From Neobacillus vireti (GTDB lineage: Bacteria > Bacillota > Bacilli > Bacillales > Cytobacillaceae): 64,000 nucleotides of DNA. Position 1 is the stretch's first letter, and each line of letters opens with the position of its first letter. The notes below the pieces were generated by a model, which did not search any database, was not told the DNA's origin, and saw nothing but the letters and a program-made list of their open reading frames with translations. This document shows positions 8,067 to 16,570 of the stretch, one piece after another. Location of the stretch: assembly GCF_001026695.1 (NCBI RefSeq), contig NZ_LDNB01000010.1:350884-414883 (forward strand). The letters run 5' to 3'. The position numbers were made by a program, and so were the translations under genes.

Positions 8067-9044
8067 TTATTCCGTCCCAAGTGTAACGCCGAGTTTTTTT
8101 AAATATTGTCGATAGGCAATACTCATCCGATCACATTTCAATGAAAGTTCTACTTGTAAATCAAGAGGTAATTCCTCCGGTTTCTGGTTTTCGACGATTG
8201 GCTTATCCTGTGCGAAAATCATATCTTGAAACTCGATAATTTCCTCGTTACTTGTACCAGTTTCATAGTTAAACGACATAACTCCATAGGCAATGGACTT
8301 ACATTCAGCAATTGGAAGGATTGTTAGCAGTATCTTCATCTCATTCTCAGTATCCGGGTCTCTTTTAGTGAAAAGAACTGTCAGTGGCCGGATAATTTCA
8401 TAGGTATAAAAAACATCCTTAGATTGTCCGGTGCCATCCGGGTCTGGCTGAAATACGGCGATTTCATCAGAGTAAATCCTGTCTGCTTCCGAATGAACAT
8501 GATAATCATTAATAACTGGATGCTCCTGAACCCCAAGAAATCCTTCATGTATAAAGGAAAGATGACCAACATCAAGAAAGTTCTCGACGATTCTTGGCGG
8601 ATTAGCATTTACTTCCTGTGGTCCCCACAATACATTTCTGTAAATCGCATCGTTATATTGAGGATACGAGAAGAATTCCGGATTGTTATTATTAAGATTA
8701 ATCCATACGAATCCATACGCTTCTTTACATAAATATTTTATTGCCTTTGCTTTTAAAGGAATCGATCTTCCTTCAGGGAGCTGTGGAATTTTTGTACATG
8801 TACCTTCAGAATTATATTCCCAGCCATGGTAAGGACATACGAGATTTCCGTCTTTCACGCAGCCTAGGGAAAGAGCAGCACCGCGATGGATACATAAGTC
8901 CTTAAAGGCATGGATGCCTTCTTCATTTCGGAAGAGGACAATCCTCTCACCCATTACCGTAACTTGCATTGGCTCTTCTTTCACGTCATCTATCTTACAA
9001 ACAACGATCCAATCACTGCGTAAAACGTTATCTTCCAATATCAT
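8067..9044 (-). CDS. Rieske [2Fe-2S] aromatic-ring oxygenase, alpha-subunit type
   Basis: 325 residues. The Rieske cluster motif is CIHRGAALSLGC (C-x-H) with CPYHGW (C-x2-H) about 18 residues later. The mononuclear iron site is in ENFLDVGHLSFIHEGFLG (two His four residues apart). The order and size fit vanillate demethylase/pheophorbide-oxygenase-like proteins that use a separate reductase; none is encoded nearby. The substrate cannot be told from sequence. AAAGGAAG precedes the ATG. The gene is divergent from the purine permease at 9357. Confidence 0.88.
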   Translation of the reverse strand: MILEDNVLRSDWIVVCKIDDVKEEPMQVTVMGERIVLFRNEEGIHAFKDLCIHRGAALSLGCVKDGNLVCPYHGWEYNSEGTCTKIPQLPEGRSIPLKAKAIKYLCKEAYGFVWINLNNNNPEFFSYPQYNDAIYRNVLWGPQEVNANPPRIVENFLDVGHLSFIHEGFLGVQEHPVINDYHVHSEADRIYSDEIAVFQPDPDGTGQSKDVFYTYEIIRPLTVLFTKRDPDTENEMKILLTILPIAECKSIAYGVMSFNYETGTSNEEIIEFQDMIFAQDKPIVENQKPEELPLDLQVELSLKCDRMSIAYRQYLKKLGVTLGTE

Positions 9045-9161
9045 TATGAACTTCCTTTCATAATTCCTATGATACCTATATTCTATGAAGCCTTTTATAA
9101 ATAGTCAATAAAAAACACGAACATTTTTTTGAAAAACATTTTTAATATACGTATTCAGATG

Positions 9162-9211
9162 TTTACATCTAGGTAATCCTTCTTTATAATGCAAGTATAG
9201 TTTTAACTATA
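9162..9211 (+). promoter_or_regulatory. Promoter with inverted repeat at the start point, before the first purine permease
   Basis: TTTACA (9162-9167), 17 bases, TATAAT (9185-9190): a near-consensus sigma-A promoter. Right after it, arms TATAGTT and AACTATA (9196-9211) form an inverted repeat across the expected start point, a usual place for a repressor. The remaining leader of about 145 bases up to the gene is AT-rich; I see no purine riboswitch in it. Confidence 0.7.
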
Positions 9212-9356
9212 TCGATAGTGATAATCAAATTACAAAATGAAAAAGATTAGCGAAAAACACCTAAAGATTCACTTATCCTTTATGATTTAATGCTATTTTT
9301 CCTTGTATTCCGTTTGTTATTTTTAAAATATATATTAAATGGAGGGGAATATTCCC

Positions 9357-10700
9357 GTGGAACAAAGAGGGCAAAACACGAACATTGTTGTAAACATCGA
9401 TGAAAAAATTAGTTATAGTAAGGCCTTTTTGCTTGGTATGCAGCATGTACTTGCGATGGATCTGTATATTGCTCCCATCATCATTGCTGGATTACTTTCG
9501 CTAGATTCGATGAATACTACGTTTTTCATTCAAATGTGTTTTCTAGCAGCAGGACTTGCGACACTTATTCAAACAATTGGCGGCCTGCGGTTGCCGGTAG
9601 TTCAGGGGCCCTCCTATGTCCCGATAGGTGCTTTGGCCGCAATTGGAGGCAAGCTTGGATTGGGAGCCGTTTTTGGGAGCCTTCTTCCTGGTGCATTAAT
9701 TATTGCCGTCCTTGGATACCCGTTAAAATGGTTTTCTAAAGCTGTTCATAAAATTATCCCGCCGCTAGTCGGAGGAACGGTTATTGTCATTGTAGGGATC
9801 TCCTTAATGCCAAGTGCATTTACAAGCATTTATAGTGCACCCGGAAACGTAGGACACAATGTATTGATTGCGTTTGTTTCTGCTGCAGTGTTAATCATTT
9901 GTATTCTTCTTGGTCGAAAGAAAAAAGGGTATGGCACATTTTTCCGCTTAGTTTCTGTCATCCTTGCCATTATCGCTGGGACCATTACGGCATCACTTTT
10001 TGGAACCATTGATTTCTCCTCTGTAAAAGAGGCATCTTGGGTTTCCTTTCCTAGTCTTTTTCCATTCGGGAAACCTATATTTAATTTACAAGCAATAGTA
10101 ACAATGATATTTATCTATTTGGTTATCTTAATTGAGACCACCGGGACATGGTTCGTAGTATCAACTGTAACTGGCAGTGAATTAGATGAAAAGAGATTGA
10201 ACCGAGCATCTGTCGGTGAAGGAATTGGCTGTTTCGTAGGTTCGCTTTTCGGAGGAACCCCTATGACTGGGTATTCCTCCAACGCAGGAATCATTGCTAT
10301 TACTGGAGTAGCAAGCAGAATGGCCATCATCAGTGCAGGAATTATACTAGTCGCATTGGGCTTAATCCCTAAATTATCAGCTGTTATTACATGCGTTCCC
10401 CAACCAGTGATCAATGGAATTTTCGGTGTCGTTTGTGTAGCAATTGTCATGAACGGATTAAAGGTCATCCAGCGTGTTGTCATTGATGACCGCAATATGA
10501 TGGTAATTGGGGTACCTATCCTCTTAACAGTTGGTACTATGGTTCTTCCCAAAGAAATTCTAAACAGTGTCCCGGACTTTGCAAATTATATCTTATCTTC
10601 CGGAACAGCTGTTGGGGCGATCGCCACGGTAATTCTAAATCTAATTATCCCACAAGAACGAAGAAAAACAGCCTCAGCAAATCAAGAATCATTAACATAG
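9357..10700 (+). CDS. NCS2-family xanthine/uric acid/uracil-type permease
   Basis: 447 residues from the GTG at 9357, 9 bases after GGAGGGG; an earlier ATG overlaps the ribosome site. A polytopic membrane protein with the NCS2 features QGPSYVPIGALAAIGG near residue 85, ETTGTWF near residue 260 and GGTPMTGYSSNAGIIAITGVASR near residue 300. It resembles the xanthine/urate branch (PbuX, PucJ/PucK, UacT) more than the AzgA branch found in the next gene. Substrate is a purine by family; which one is not decided by the sequence. Confidence 0.88.
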   Translation: MEQRGQNTNIVVNIDEKISYSKAFLLGMQHVLAMDLYIAPIIIAGLLSLDSMNTTFFIQMCFLAAGLATLIQTIGGLRLPVVQGPSYVPIGALAAIGGKLGLGAVFGSLLPGALIIAVLGYPLKWFSKAVHKIIPPLVGGTVIVIVGISLMPSAFTSIYSAPGNVGHNVLIAFVSAAVLIICILLGRKKKGYGTFFRLVSVILAIIAGTITASLFGTIDFSSVKEASWVSFPSLFPFGKPIFNLQAIVTMIFIYLVILIETTGTWFVVSTVTGSELDEKRLNRASVGEGIGCFVGSLFGGTPMTGYSSNAGIIAITGVASRMAIISAGIILVALGLIPKLSAVITCVPQPVINGIFGVVCVAIVMNGLKVIQRVVIDDRNMMVIGVPILLTVGTMVLPKEILNSVPDFANYILSSGTAVGAIATVILNLIIPQERRKTASANQESLT

Positions 10701-10743
10701 TCAGTGGTATCCACACTAAAATAGATCTTAATTATCCTTTAAA

Positions 10744-10780
10744 TCAAGGCGAACAGTGTCAGACACTGTTCGCCTTGATT
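10744..10780. repeat. REP-B palindrome, extended arms
   Basis: Core GGCGAACAGTG/CACTGTTCGCC. The palindrome continues into the flanks (AATCAA on the left, TTGATT on the right), which are specific to this copy. It lies 40 bases after the permease stop and probably acts as its terminator. A half REP-A (GGGTGCCTGACACCC) follows at 10801-10815. Confidence 0.9.
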
Positions 10781-10890
10781 AATTTTGTCCTTCATGAAAA
10801 GGGTGCCTGACACCCAGCGTAAGCTAAGCCCCCCCATAATAAACCCCATCAAATTGGGTAAAATAACATTTAACTATTGAATTTTTATCT

Positions 10891-10936
10891 AAAAACGAAT
10901 AATATATATAGGTTCTTAAAAAATAGTTCGTATTTT
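10891..10936 (+). promoter_or_regulatory. Inverted PurBox-like pair before the second permease
   Basis: AAAAACGAATAAT (10891-10903) and, inverted, AATAGTTCGTATTT (10922-10935) resemble the PurR box of B. subtilis (core CCGAACWWT). The two boxes are inverted with about 16-17 bases between them, the spacing of known PurR operators. A promoter candidate with TTGAAT at 10878 and a TATATA region overlaps the first box. The match is imperfect (CG in place of CCG), so this is a candidate only. Confidence 0.5.
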
Positions 10937-10949
10937 GGAGGAAACATTG

Positions 10950-12251
10950 ATGTTTAAGTTAAAAGAAAATCAAACAAATACAAAAACGGAATTAATTGCC
11001 GGAATCACAACCTTTTTCACCATGGTATATATTGTGGTTGTTAACCCGATTATTCTCTCTGATGCAGGCGTTCCGTTTGAACAAGTTTTCACAGCGACCA
11101 TTATTGCCTCTGTTGTTGCTACACTTTGGATGGCACTTTTTGCTAATTACCCCATCGCTATCGCTCCGGGAATGGGACTTAACGCGTACTTTGCCTATTC
11201 CGTTGTCGGAGCCCATCAAGGAATCACCTACCAAACGGCCTTTGCAGCTGTTTTTGTTGCTGGGATTATCTTTGTCATTTTATCGTTAACTACGTTTCGA
11301 GAAAAATTAATGGAGGCTATCCCGGAAAACCTGAAACACGGGATTACGGCAGGGATTGGCTTATTTATTGCTTTTATCGGCCTGCGCCTTACAAAGATAA
11401 TTACGGCTCATCCGACCAATTTAGTCACTTTGGGAGACCTTCACTCCCCGGAAGTAATTCTGGCGCTTGTTGGACTAGCCGTCACCCTTGTATTAATGGT
11501 GCTTGGCGTGAATGGTGCCTTATTTTTCGGAATGGTTATTACGGCCTTAATCGCCTACTTTACCAACCAACTTTCCTTCGACAAAGGATTTATGTCGGTT
11601 CCCTCCCTTCCCGAGGGACTAATTGTTGCCAATCCAATAACGGCGCTGACAGATGTCATTCAGCACAGCCTTTATACCGTTGTATTTTCCTTCATTCTTG
11701 TCACGATTTTTGACACAACCGGCACCATGATTGGTGTCGCGAATCAGGCGGGGTTAATGAAGAACGACAAATTACCGCGTGCCCGCAAAGCCTTGCTTTC
11801 CGATTCGATTGGTACTACCATTGGCGCAATGTTTGGAACGAGCCCGACAACTGCTTTTATTGAGTCGACTTCAGGCGTCGCAGCCGGAGGTCGAACTGGT
11901 TTAACCTCTTTAACGGTTGCGATTCTATTTTTATTATCGGCCTTCTTTGGGCCGCTTGTTGGTGCAGTATCGGGTCTTTCTGCGATTACCGCACCAGCTC
12001 TCATTATTGTCGGCAGCTTAATGATGGGCAGCATCTCAAAAATCCGCTGGGACAAACTTGAAGAAGCCTTCCCGGCATTCTTAATTATCCTAAGCATGCC
12101 GCTTACATCCAGCATTTCAACGGGTATCGCCCTCGGTTTCATTAGCTACCCGCTGCTAAAGGTAGTCAAAGGAAAATGGCGTGAAGTCCATCCACTGCTT
12201 TACTTGTTTGCGCTGTTGTTTTTTTATCAACTGGCATTCCTGCAGCATTAA
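10950..12251 (+). CDS. NCS2-family AzgA-type adenine/hypoxanthine/guanine permease (PbuG/PbuO-like)
   Basis: 433 residues from the ATG at 10950 behind TTGGAGG. The N-terminus MFKLKENQTNTKTELIAGITTFFTMVYIVVVNP is the AzgA/PbuG signature (here summarised: ELIAGITTFFTMVYI). Also APGMGLNAYFAY, DTTGTMIGVANQAG and GTSPTTAFIESTSGVAAGGRTGL. It imports hypoxanthine, guanine or adenine in relatives. Two purine permeases of different subfamilies in a row, with a PurBox-like pair between them, point to purine salvage. Confidence 0.9.
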   Translation: MFKLKENQTNTKTELIAGITTFFTMVYIVVVNPIILSDAGVPFEQVFTATIIASVVATLWMALFANYPIAIAPGMGLNAYFAYSVVGAHQGITYQTAFAAVFVAGIIFVILSLTTFREKLMEAIPENLKHGITAGIGLFIAFIGLRLTKIITAHPTNLVTLGDLHSPEVILALVGLAVTLVLMVLGVNGALFFGMVITALIAYFTNQLSFDKGFMSVPSLPEGLIVANPITALTDVIQHSLYTVVFSFILVTIFDTTGTMIGVANQAGLMKNDKLPRARKALLSDSIGTTIGAMFGTSPTTAFIESTSGVAAGGRTGLTSLTVAILFLLSAFFGPLVGAVSGLSAITAPALIIVGSLMMGSISKIRWDKLEEAFPAFLIILSMPLTSSISTGIALGFISYPLLKVVKGKWREVHPLLYLFALLFFYQLAFLQH

Positions 12252-12257
12252 AAAGAC

Positions 12258-12300
12258 GGTGCCTGACCCCATTGAACGTGAATGGGGGCCAGGCACCTTT
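12258..12300. repeat. REP-A palindrome serving as terminator
   Basis: GGTGCCTGACCCCATT pairs with AATGGGGGCCAGGCACC across a 7-base loop, flanked by AAAA and TTTT. It starts 7 bases after the permease stop. Confidence 0.9.
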
Positions 12301-12349
12301 TATTGTATTAATAATGGTAACGCCACAATAGTGCATTTTACTTAAAATA

Positions 12350-12539
12350 AGGCTGTGTTAAAGAACATTGTTGATTTTGAGCACAATGTTGATTGGAGTG
12401 GAAGGCGCGAGACTCCTGCGGGAGCAGTGGGACAGGCGAGACCCCCGCAGGCGTGCAATTCGCCGAGGAGGCTCACCGCCCACCCCGCGGAAAGCGAAGC
12501 GCCTGGAACGGAAATCAACATTCACTTTTAACACAGCCT
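12350..12539. repeat. MITE-like element with 13-bp terminal inverted repeats
   Basis: AGGCTGTGTTAAA at 12350-12362 and its exact complement TTTAACACAGCCT at 12527-12539 bound a 190-bp, GC-rich, highly structured core (GAGACTCCTGCGGGAG..., CCCCGCAGGCG..., GGAAAGCGAAGCGCC). It encodes nothing. The core resembles a dispersed repeat I recall from many Bacillus genomes. With its neighbours it fills the gap 12252-12767. Confidence 0.8.
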
Positions 12540-12634
12540 AAATTAATGGAAAAATGATATAATACAAGCATTAACGTTAACGGGGGTGCTTACAGTTGGA
12601 GAATCACTTAAGATTGTCTGGTACTACTTCTACT

Positions 12635-12673
12635 CATGCAAAGCCTATTATTAGAAAGGCGATACTTTGCATG
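12635..12673 (+). repeat. 9-bp inverted repeat in the leader of the CD3324-like gene
   Basis: CATGCAAAG at 12635-12643 and CTTTGCATG at 12665-12673 are perfect complements around a 21-base loop that itself contains GCCT...AGGC. It lies about 95 bases before the gene start. A possible 31-codon frame starting at TTG 12596 runs through it. Its role is unknown. Confidence 0.5.
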
Positions 12674-12767
12674 GGGCGAAATATTTAATTATATCGCTGA
12701 ACAAGCTTTTCTACTATTTTGGCTTTGCACCTTATTTTTCAAAAATCAAAATAAGGAGCGGGCAAAA

Positions 12768-13037
12768 TTGAAATATATGAATGCAAACAAAGTTTTACCC
12801 GAGAAGCTAATCGTGGAAATCCAAAAGTATGTCCAGGGGGAAACCCTTTACATTCCTAAGCCGGAAACGGAGTATCGGAAATGGGGAACCTCAAGTGGCG
12901 GGAGACGGCTGCTTGATCGCCGTAATGCTGCAATTAGAAATTCTTTTATTAGTGGCAGCACTATCCAACATTTAGCTGAGGAATATTATCTCTCAACCGA
13001 AACCATTAAGAAAATTGTTTATTCACATAAAAAGTAG
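12768..13037 (+). CDS. CD3324-family protein (small DNA-binding-like)
   Basis: 89 residues from a TTG at 12768 behind AAGGAG; an ATG at 12777 is the alternative. VLPEKLIVEIQKYVQGETLYIPK followed by a WG(x)SSG...RR segment (here KWGTSSGGRRLLDRRNAAI) is the pattern of CD3324/YifK-like small Firmicute proteins. The C-terminal HLAEEYYLSTETIKKIVY looks like a helix-turn-helix. Function unknown; probably nucleic-acid binding. Confidence 0.7.
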   Translation: MKYMNANKVLPEKLIVEIQKYVQGETLYIPKPETEYRKWGTSSGGRRLLDRRNAAIRNSFISGSTIQHLAEEYYLSTETIKKIVYSHKK

Positions 13038-13041
13038 GCGC

Positions 13042-13079
13042 AACAGCACTGATGAAAATCCTTCATCAGTGCTGTTTTA
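13042..13079 (+). terminator. Rho-independent terminator
   Basis: AACAGCACTGATGA and TCATCAGTGCTGTT form a perfect stem around a short loop, then TT tract. It follows the CD3324-like stop directly. Confidence 0.9.
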
Positions 13080-13180
13080 TGTAAAAAACGTTTCACAGTT
13101 ATTTTCTCCATTTTATTAGCTTGCCGTACTCATTATAATAAGTGGTAAGAGATACGGCAAAATGATAGGAGTTACACGTA

Positions 13181-13831
13181 ATGATTGAAAAATTTATTAA
13201 AAACGAACAGTTAAATTTTATAAAAAAACAGATTGCTTTCATTAAGGACAGCACCAAAAAAAATGTAGCCCCAACCGTTTTGGCAGCTGTGATTGACTTA
13301 GCCAATGCCAAAATCTTGGACCTCTTTCCAAATGCAGCATCGGCTCAACAAGAAATGCTGGATCTTTCCAGACTGAAAACAGATGCCGAGTATGAGGAAT
13401 ATATCCAGCGTCTTTCTGCCTTTTTGCTGCCATTTCCAAAAATCACCGAGCAGCATCTGAAAAAAATGTTTCCGAAGAATAAAAAATTAAAGCTGCCTGA
13501 TTTATCAAAACTGGACCACAGCAAGCTGACCTATTTAAGCTGGAACGATCTGAGCTCCAATAAAAAATTAATTGTATATGAGCTAGATGGAAAAATGGTC
13601 GGCATTGAATGTAAATTTTCACCGACTAGTAAAAAAAATATTTGTTCCTTCTGTAATTGTTTTAGCGAGGTTTCCTATTTTTCCACAGTAACAAAAGAGA
13701 AAAAACATAAAAACTCCGACTATTACAGGGCCATCGGCAATCTTATTTGTACCGATAGCAGCGAATGCAATAAAAAAATAACCGATACCGAATATTTAAC
13801 AACTTTTCTAAGAGACTCACTAGGAATCTAA
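13181..13831 (+). CDS. FusB/FusC-family elongation factor G-binding protein
   Basis: 216 residues, the usual length of FusB proteins. The N-terminal helical part (MIEKFIKNEQLNFIKKQI at the start) is the FBP N-terminal domain; the C-terminal part has a four-Cys treble-clef zinc finger, CSFC near residue 153 and CTDSSEC near residue 195. Family members bind EF-G and help it leave the ribosome, which protects against fusidic acid. Chromosomal copies in Bacillus are common and their normal role is unclear. AGGAG lies 9 bases before the ATG. Confidence 0.85.
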   Translation: MIEKFIKNEQLNFIKKQIAFIKDSTKKNVAPTVLAAVIDLANAKILDLFPNAASAQQEMLDLSRLKTDAEYEEYIQRLSAFLLPFPKITEQHLKKMFPKNKKLKLPDLSKLDHSKLTYLSWNDLSSNKKLIVYELDGKMVGIECKFSPTSKKNICSFCNCFSEVSYFSTVTKEKKHKNSDYYRAIGNLICTDSSECNKKITDTEYLTTFLRDSLGI

Positions 13832-13857
13832 GTTGGTAAAAGGACTAAAAAGTAAAG

Positions 13858-13913
13858 GAGGAGCCTGACCCCAGTGTTTTACAGCTTTAACGCAACGGGG
13901 GTCAGGCACCTCT
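13858..13913. repeat. REP-A palindrome between convergent genes
   Basis: GAGGAGCCTGACCCCAGTG ... GTCAGGCACCTC with a loop containing TTTTACAGCTTTAACGC. The left arm has a short deletion (GAGCCTGA for GGTGCCTGA). It sits between the FusB-like gene and the convergent gene at 13962. Confidence 0.85.
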
Positions 13914-13961
13914 TTTAATCGTCTAAATCTTTTTTTCCTTTGTAGAATGCTAATACCGCCC

Positions 13962-14759
13962 CTACATAGTGCCTTTCTCTATTTTCTTTGTTAATTTTTT
14001 TAAATACGCGCCCGCTATCACCATTTTCGCTCCATACCAAAACATTTCACCATCCACTAAGAAGATGTTTGTATTCGGTAGAAATGCTTGAAATTCTGCT
14101 AGATGTTTTTCTTGAAATGGAAATGGTTCGGAAGCAAGCAAAAGCACATCAAGATTTGCATCTGCAAGCTCCTCTTTTGTAACCATGGGATACCTTGATT
14201 CTTCCTTTCCGAAGGGGTTTCGGAAGCCAAGTGTATGTAATACATCATTTATGTATGTCGTTCCGCCAACTACCATATATGGTTTTCTCCAAATGACATA
14301 GGCTGCATTTAGATTCTGTTTACATGAACGGTCAGGGAAGGATGTTTTGCAGGTTGTGATGAGGCTCTTAGCTTGCTTTTCTCTATTTGTCAGTAATCCC
14401 AGCGTTTCTATCAGCCGGTAGGCCTCGTCGATTTTTTGAACTTCCAAAACAAAAACTGGAGCAATTTTTTCTAGTGCATGTACAATTTCTTTTGTGTTTT
14501 CTTCTTTTTCAGCTAGTATGAGATCAGGTTGTAAATCACGTATGGTTTCCTCATTCACTTCTTTTGTACCGCCTACGATTGGAACGTTTTCTACATCCTC
14601 TTTAGGAAAAATGCAATATTTTGTACGTCCAACTATTTCTTTTTCAAGACCTAGGGCAAAGAGCGTCTCAGTAATGGCAGGACAAATGGAAATAATGCGT
14701 TTGGGTACAGCGGAGAGATTTACATGCCTCCCCAGATGATCCGTTACTAAAAGTGACAT
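13962..14759 (-). CDS. Cytosolic BtuF/FecB-like (helical backbone metal receptor) protein
   Basis: 265 residues from the ATG at 14759 behind GGAGGGG. Resembles cobalamin/iron-chelate substrate-binding proteins: VPKRIISICPAITETLFALG near residue 18, VGGTKEVNEETIRDLQPDLIL, and a long connecting helix. There is no signal peptide and no lipobox, so it should stay in the cytosol, unlike true BtuF. Such orphan proteins are widespread and unassigned. The HprK-like gene lies 42 bases upstream on the same strand, so both may share a transcript. Confidence 0.8.
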   Translation of the reverse strand: MSLLVTDHLGRHVNLSAVPKRIISICPAITETLFALGLEKEIVGRTKYCIFPKEDVENVPIVGGTKEVNEETIRDLQPDLILAEKEENTKEIVHALEKIAPVFVLEVQKIDEAYRLIETLGLLTNREKQAKSLITTCKTSFPDRSCKQNLNAAYVIWRKPYMVVGGTTYINDVLHTLGFRNPFGKEESRYPMVTKEELADANLDVLLLASEPFPFQEKHLAEFQAFLPNTNIFLVDGEMFWYGAKMVIAGAYLKKLTKKIEKGTM

Positions 14760-14801
14760 CAAATTCCCCTCCAGTCATCTAGCTAACTATTAGATTAATC
14801 G

Positions 14802-15737
14802 TTATTCCCTACCTGAATTGGTAATATCAGCCTCAATCCTGCTCATGAATTCTTCCGCTGCACTGTATCCCTGCTGCTTCAAATACCAGTTATTTGCCGC
14901 TGCTTCAATTAACCCCGCCACATCACGTCCAGGCTGGAGTTGGATTTCCATTGATGGAATCTTAACGCCCATATAGTCTGTATAGTGAAGTTCCTGGTCC
15001 AAATCATTATACAAGCCATCTTTTTCCCATTTCGTTAAATTAATATCAAGAGCAATTCGTGATTCATCTTGAAATGCCTTACGACCGTACAAGCGAACCA
15101 CATTTAACAACCCGATACTACGAAGAGCCAAAAACTCCTTGGTTTTTTCATCATGCGTACCCAAAATGGTTTGCGCGCTAAGCTTCTTTAGGACAACGAT
15201 ATCATCCGCAACCAGGCGGTGTCCGCGGCGGATTAACGTATGCGCCGTCTCGCTTTTCCCTACCCCTGAATGACCACGAAGTAAGATCCCAATGCCCGAC
15301 ACATTCATACAAACTCCATGCACAGCAATTTCCGGTGCTAATTCCTTCACTAAATACGCATCCAATTTGGTAATAAACTCTGAAGTTGACTCAGGCTTGT
15401 TTGTTACTAATAAGGGTATACCCTGCTCAACACAATGGTGGGTTAAATAAGTAAGTCCTTCTTCCCCAGCCGTTACAATAAAACATGGTGGATGATAGTG
15501 GACGATATTTCCAATTCGTATTTTGCGTTCCTCATGACTTAACTTATGTAAATAGGTGATTTCCTTTTTTCCTAATATTTGAACTCGTTCTGTTGGAAAA
15601 AAATCAAAATGGCCAACAAATTCCAGGCCCGGACGATGCACCCGTGATTGCGTTATTATTTTCTGCAGCTGACTTTCTCCAGCCACTACTTTCAATGAAA
15701 ACTTCCGAACTATGTTTTCAACTGTTACCTTTTTCAC
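14802..15737 (-). CDS. Divergent HPr kinase/phosphorylase paralogue
   Basis: 311 residues from a GTG at 15737 (the family length is about 310). Order follows HprK: an N-terminal domain with RVHRPGLEFVGHFDFFPTERVQILG, the conserved His in IAVHGV, Walker A GHSGVGKSET, RGHRLVADD with both Asp, and PGRDVAGLIEAAANN. The HprK signature LEIRGLGIINV is changed to LALRSIGLLNV (Glu to Ala, Gly to Ser), and the Arg of VRPGRN is Gln (LQPGRD). It is not next to lgt, the usual partner of hprK, so it is most likely a second copy. The substrate may not be HPr. Confidence 0.8.
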   Translation of the reverse strand: MKKVTVENIVRKFSLKVVAGESQLQKIITQSRVHRPGLEFVGHFDFFPTERVQILGKKEITYLHKLSHEERKIRIGNIVHYHPPCFIVTAGEEGLTYLTHHCVEQGIPLLVTNKPESTSEFITKLDAYLVKELAPEIAVHGVCMNVSGIGILLRGHSGVGKSETAHTLIRRGHRLVADDIVVLKKLSAQTILGTHDEKTKEFLALRSIGLLNVVRLYGRKAFQDESRIALDINLTKWEKDGLYNDLDQELHYTDYMGVKIPSMEIQLQPGRDVAGLIEAAANNWYLKQQGYSAAEEFMSRIEADITNSGRE

Positions 15738-15898
15738 CCTTTTCTCACCACCATAATAGCCTTTATTTGAATTATACTTAAGAACAATGAAAACGTCATC
15801 CATCTACTAACTGATTCTTGAAGGTCAGATCATATCATTCGAGTATATTTCAGAACGCAGCCAATTATGTAGAAGGCGATGAAGAATATAGCTTGTGG

Positions 15899-16345
15899 TT
15901 ATGTATTGTCAGCAATGGCTCTTTTAAAAAGCTCTCTAAATTGTTCCCTATCTTCTGCAGTAAAAGGCTTTGGCCCCTTTGTCCGCTTTCCGCTTTTTCG
16001 AGCCATGGCACTTAAATAACGTGTTTGTAATAATTGATCAATGTTTTCATTTGTATAGGTAAAGCCTTTATGGTGGAGGACTCTACACCCTTTTGCTAAT
16101 CCGAGCGAAGCAAGGCCATAATCTTGCGTTACAATGATATCTTCTCTGTCTGCTAATTTCATAATCCGATAATCCGCAGCATCCGCTCCAGAATCAACAT
16201 AAATGGTTTCCACTCCTAATGGTTGTTCCACAGTAGAAAAATGGGAAAAGCTCGTAACAAGGATGACAGGAATTGCCGCATTCGTCCCTTCTGAGATAAT
16301 AATATCTTTTACTGGACAAGCATCTGCATCAACATAAATTTTCAT
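15899..16345 (-). CDS. YaiI/YqxD family protein (DUF188, PIN-like)
   Basis: 148 residues from the ATG at 16345 behind [39 protein letters not shown] and [13 protein letters not shown] are conserved YaiI/YqxD segments, with Asp residues arranged as in PIN-like nucleases. The C-terminus [17 protein letters not shown] is also typical. The cellular role is not established. Confidence 0.92.
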   Translation of the reverse strand: MKIYVDADACPVKDIIISEGTNAAIPVILVTSFSHFSTVEQPLGVETIYVDSGADAADYRIMKLADREDIIVTQDYGLASLGLAKGCRVLHHKGFTYTNENIDQLLQTRYLSAMARKSGKRTKGPKPFTAEDREQFRELFKRAIADNT

Positions 16346-16570
16346 CTTTATCACTCCTATAAAAAAATCGAATTGCTAATGATATTATTGAAAAATTTTA
16401 CATAAGTCAAAAAAAATGCCCTCATTTATAGCGTTCTCTTCCCGGCGACAAGGATAAAAAAATGTATCAGCATTAATTTAACTAACAAATAAAAGCACGA
16501 TTTTCATAAAGGGTAAAAAAATCTACATCAATGTAGGCAACAGTTCATACTATATTTTGGAGGTGAAAAA

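Noticed and set aside
9212..9356. Purine riboswitch before the first permease
   Set aside because: None of the conserved GATATGG or TTTCTACC segments is present.
12596..12691. 31-codon frame from TTG in the leader of the CD3324-like gene
   Set aside because: Ribosome site is poor and the inverted repeat within it explains part of the sequence; too little support to call a gene.
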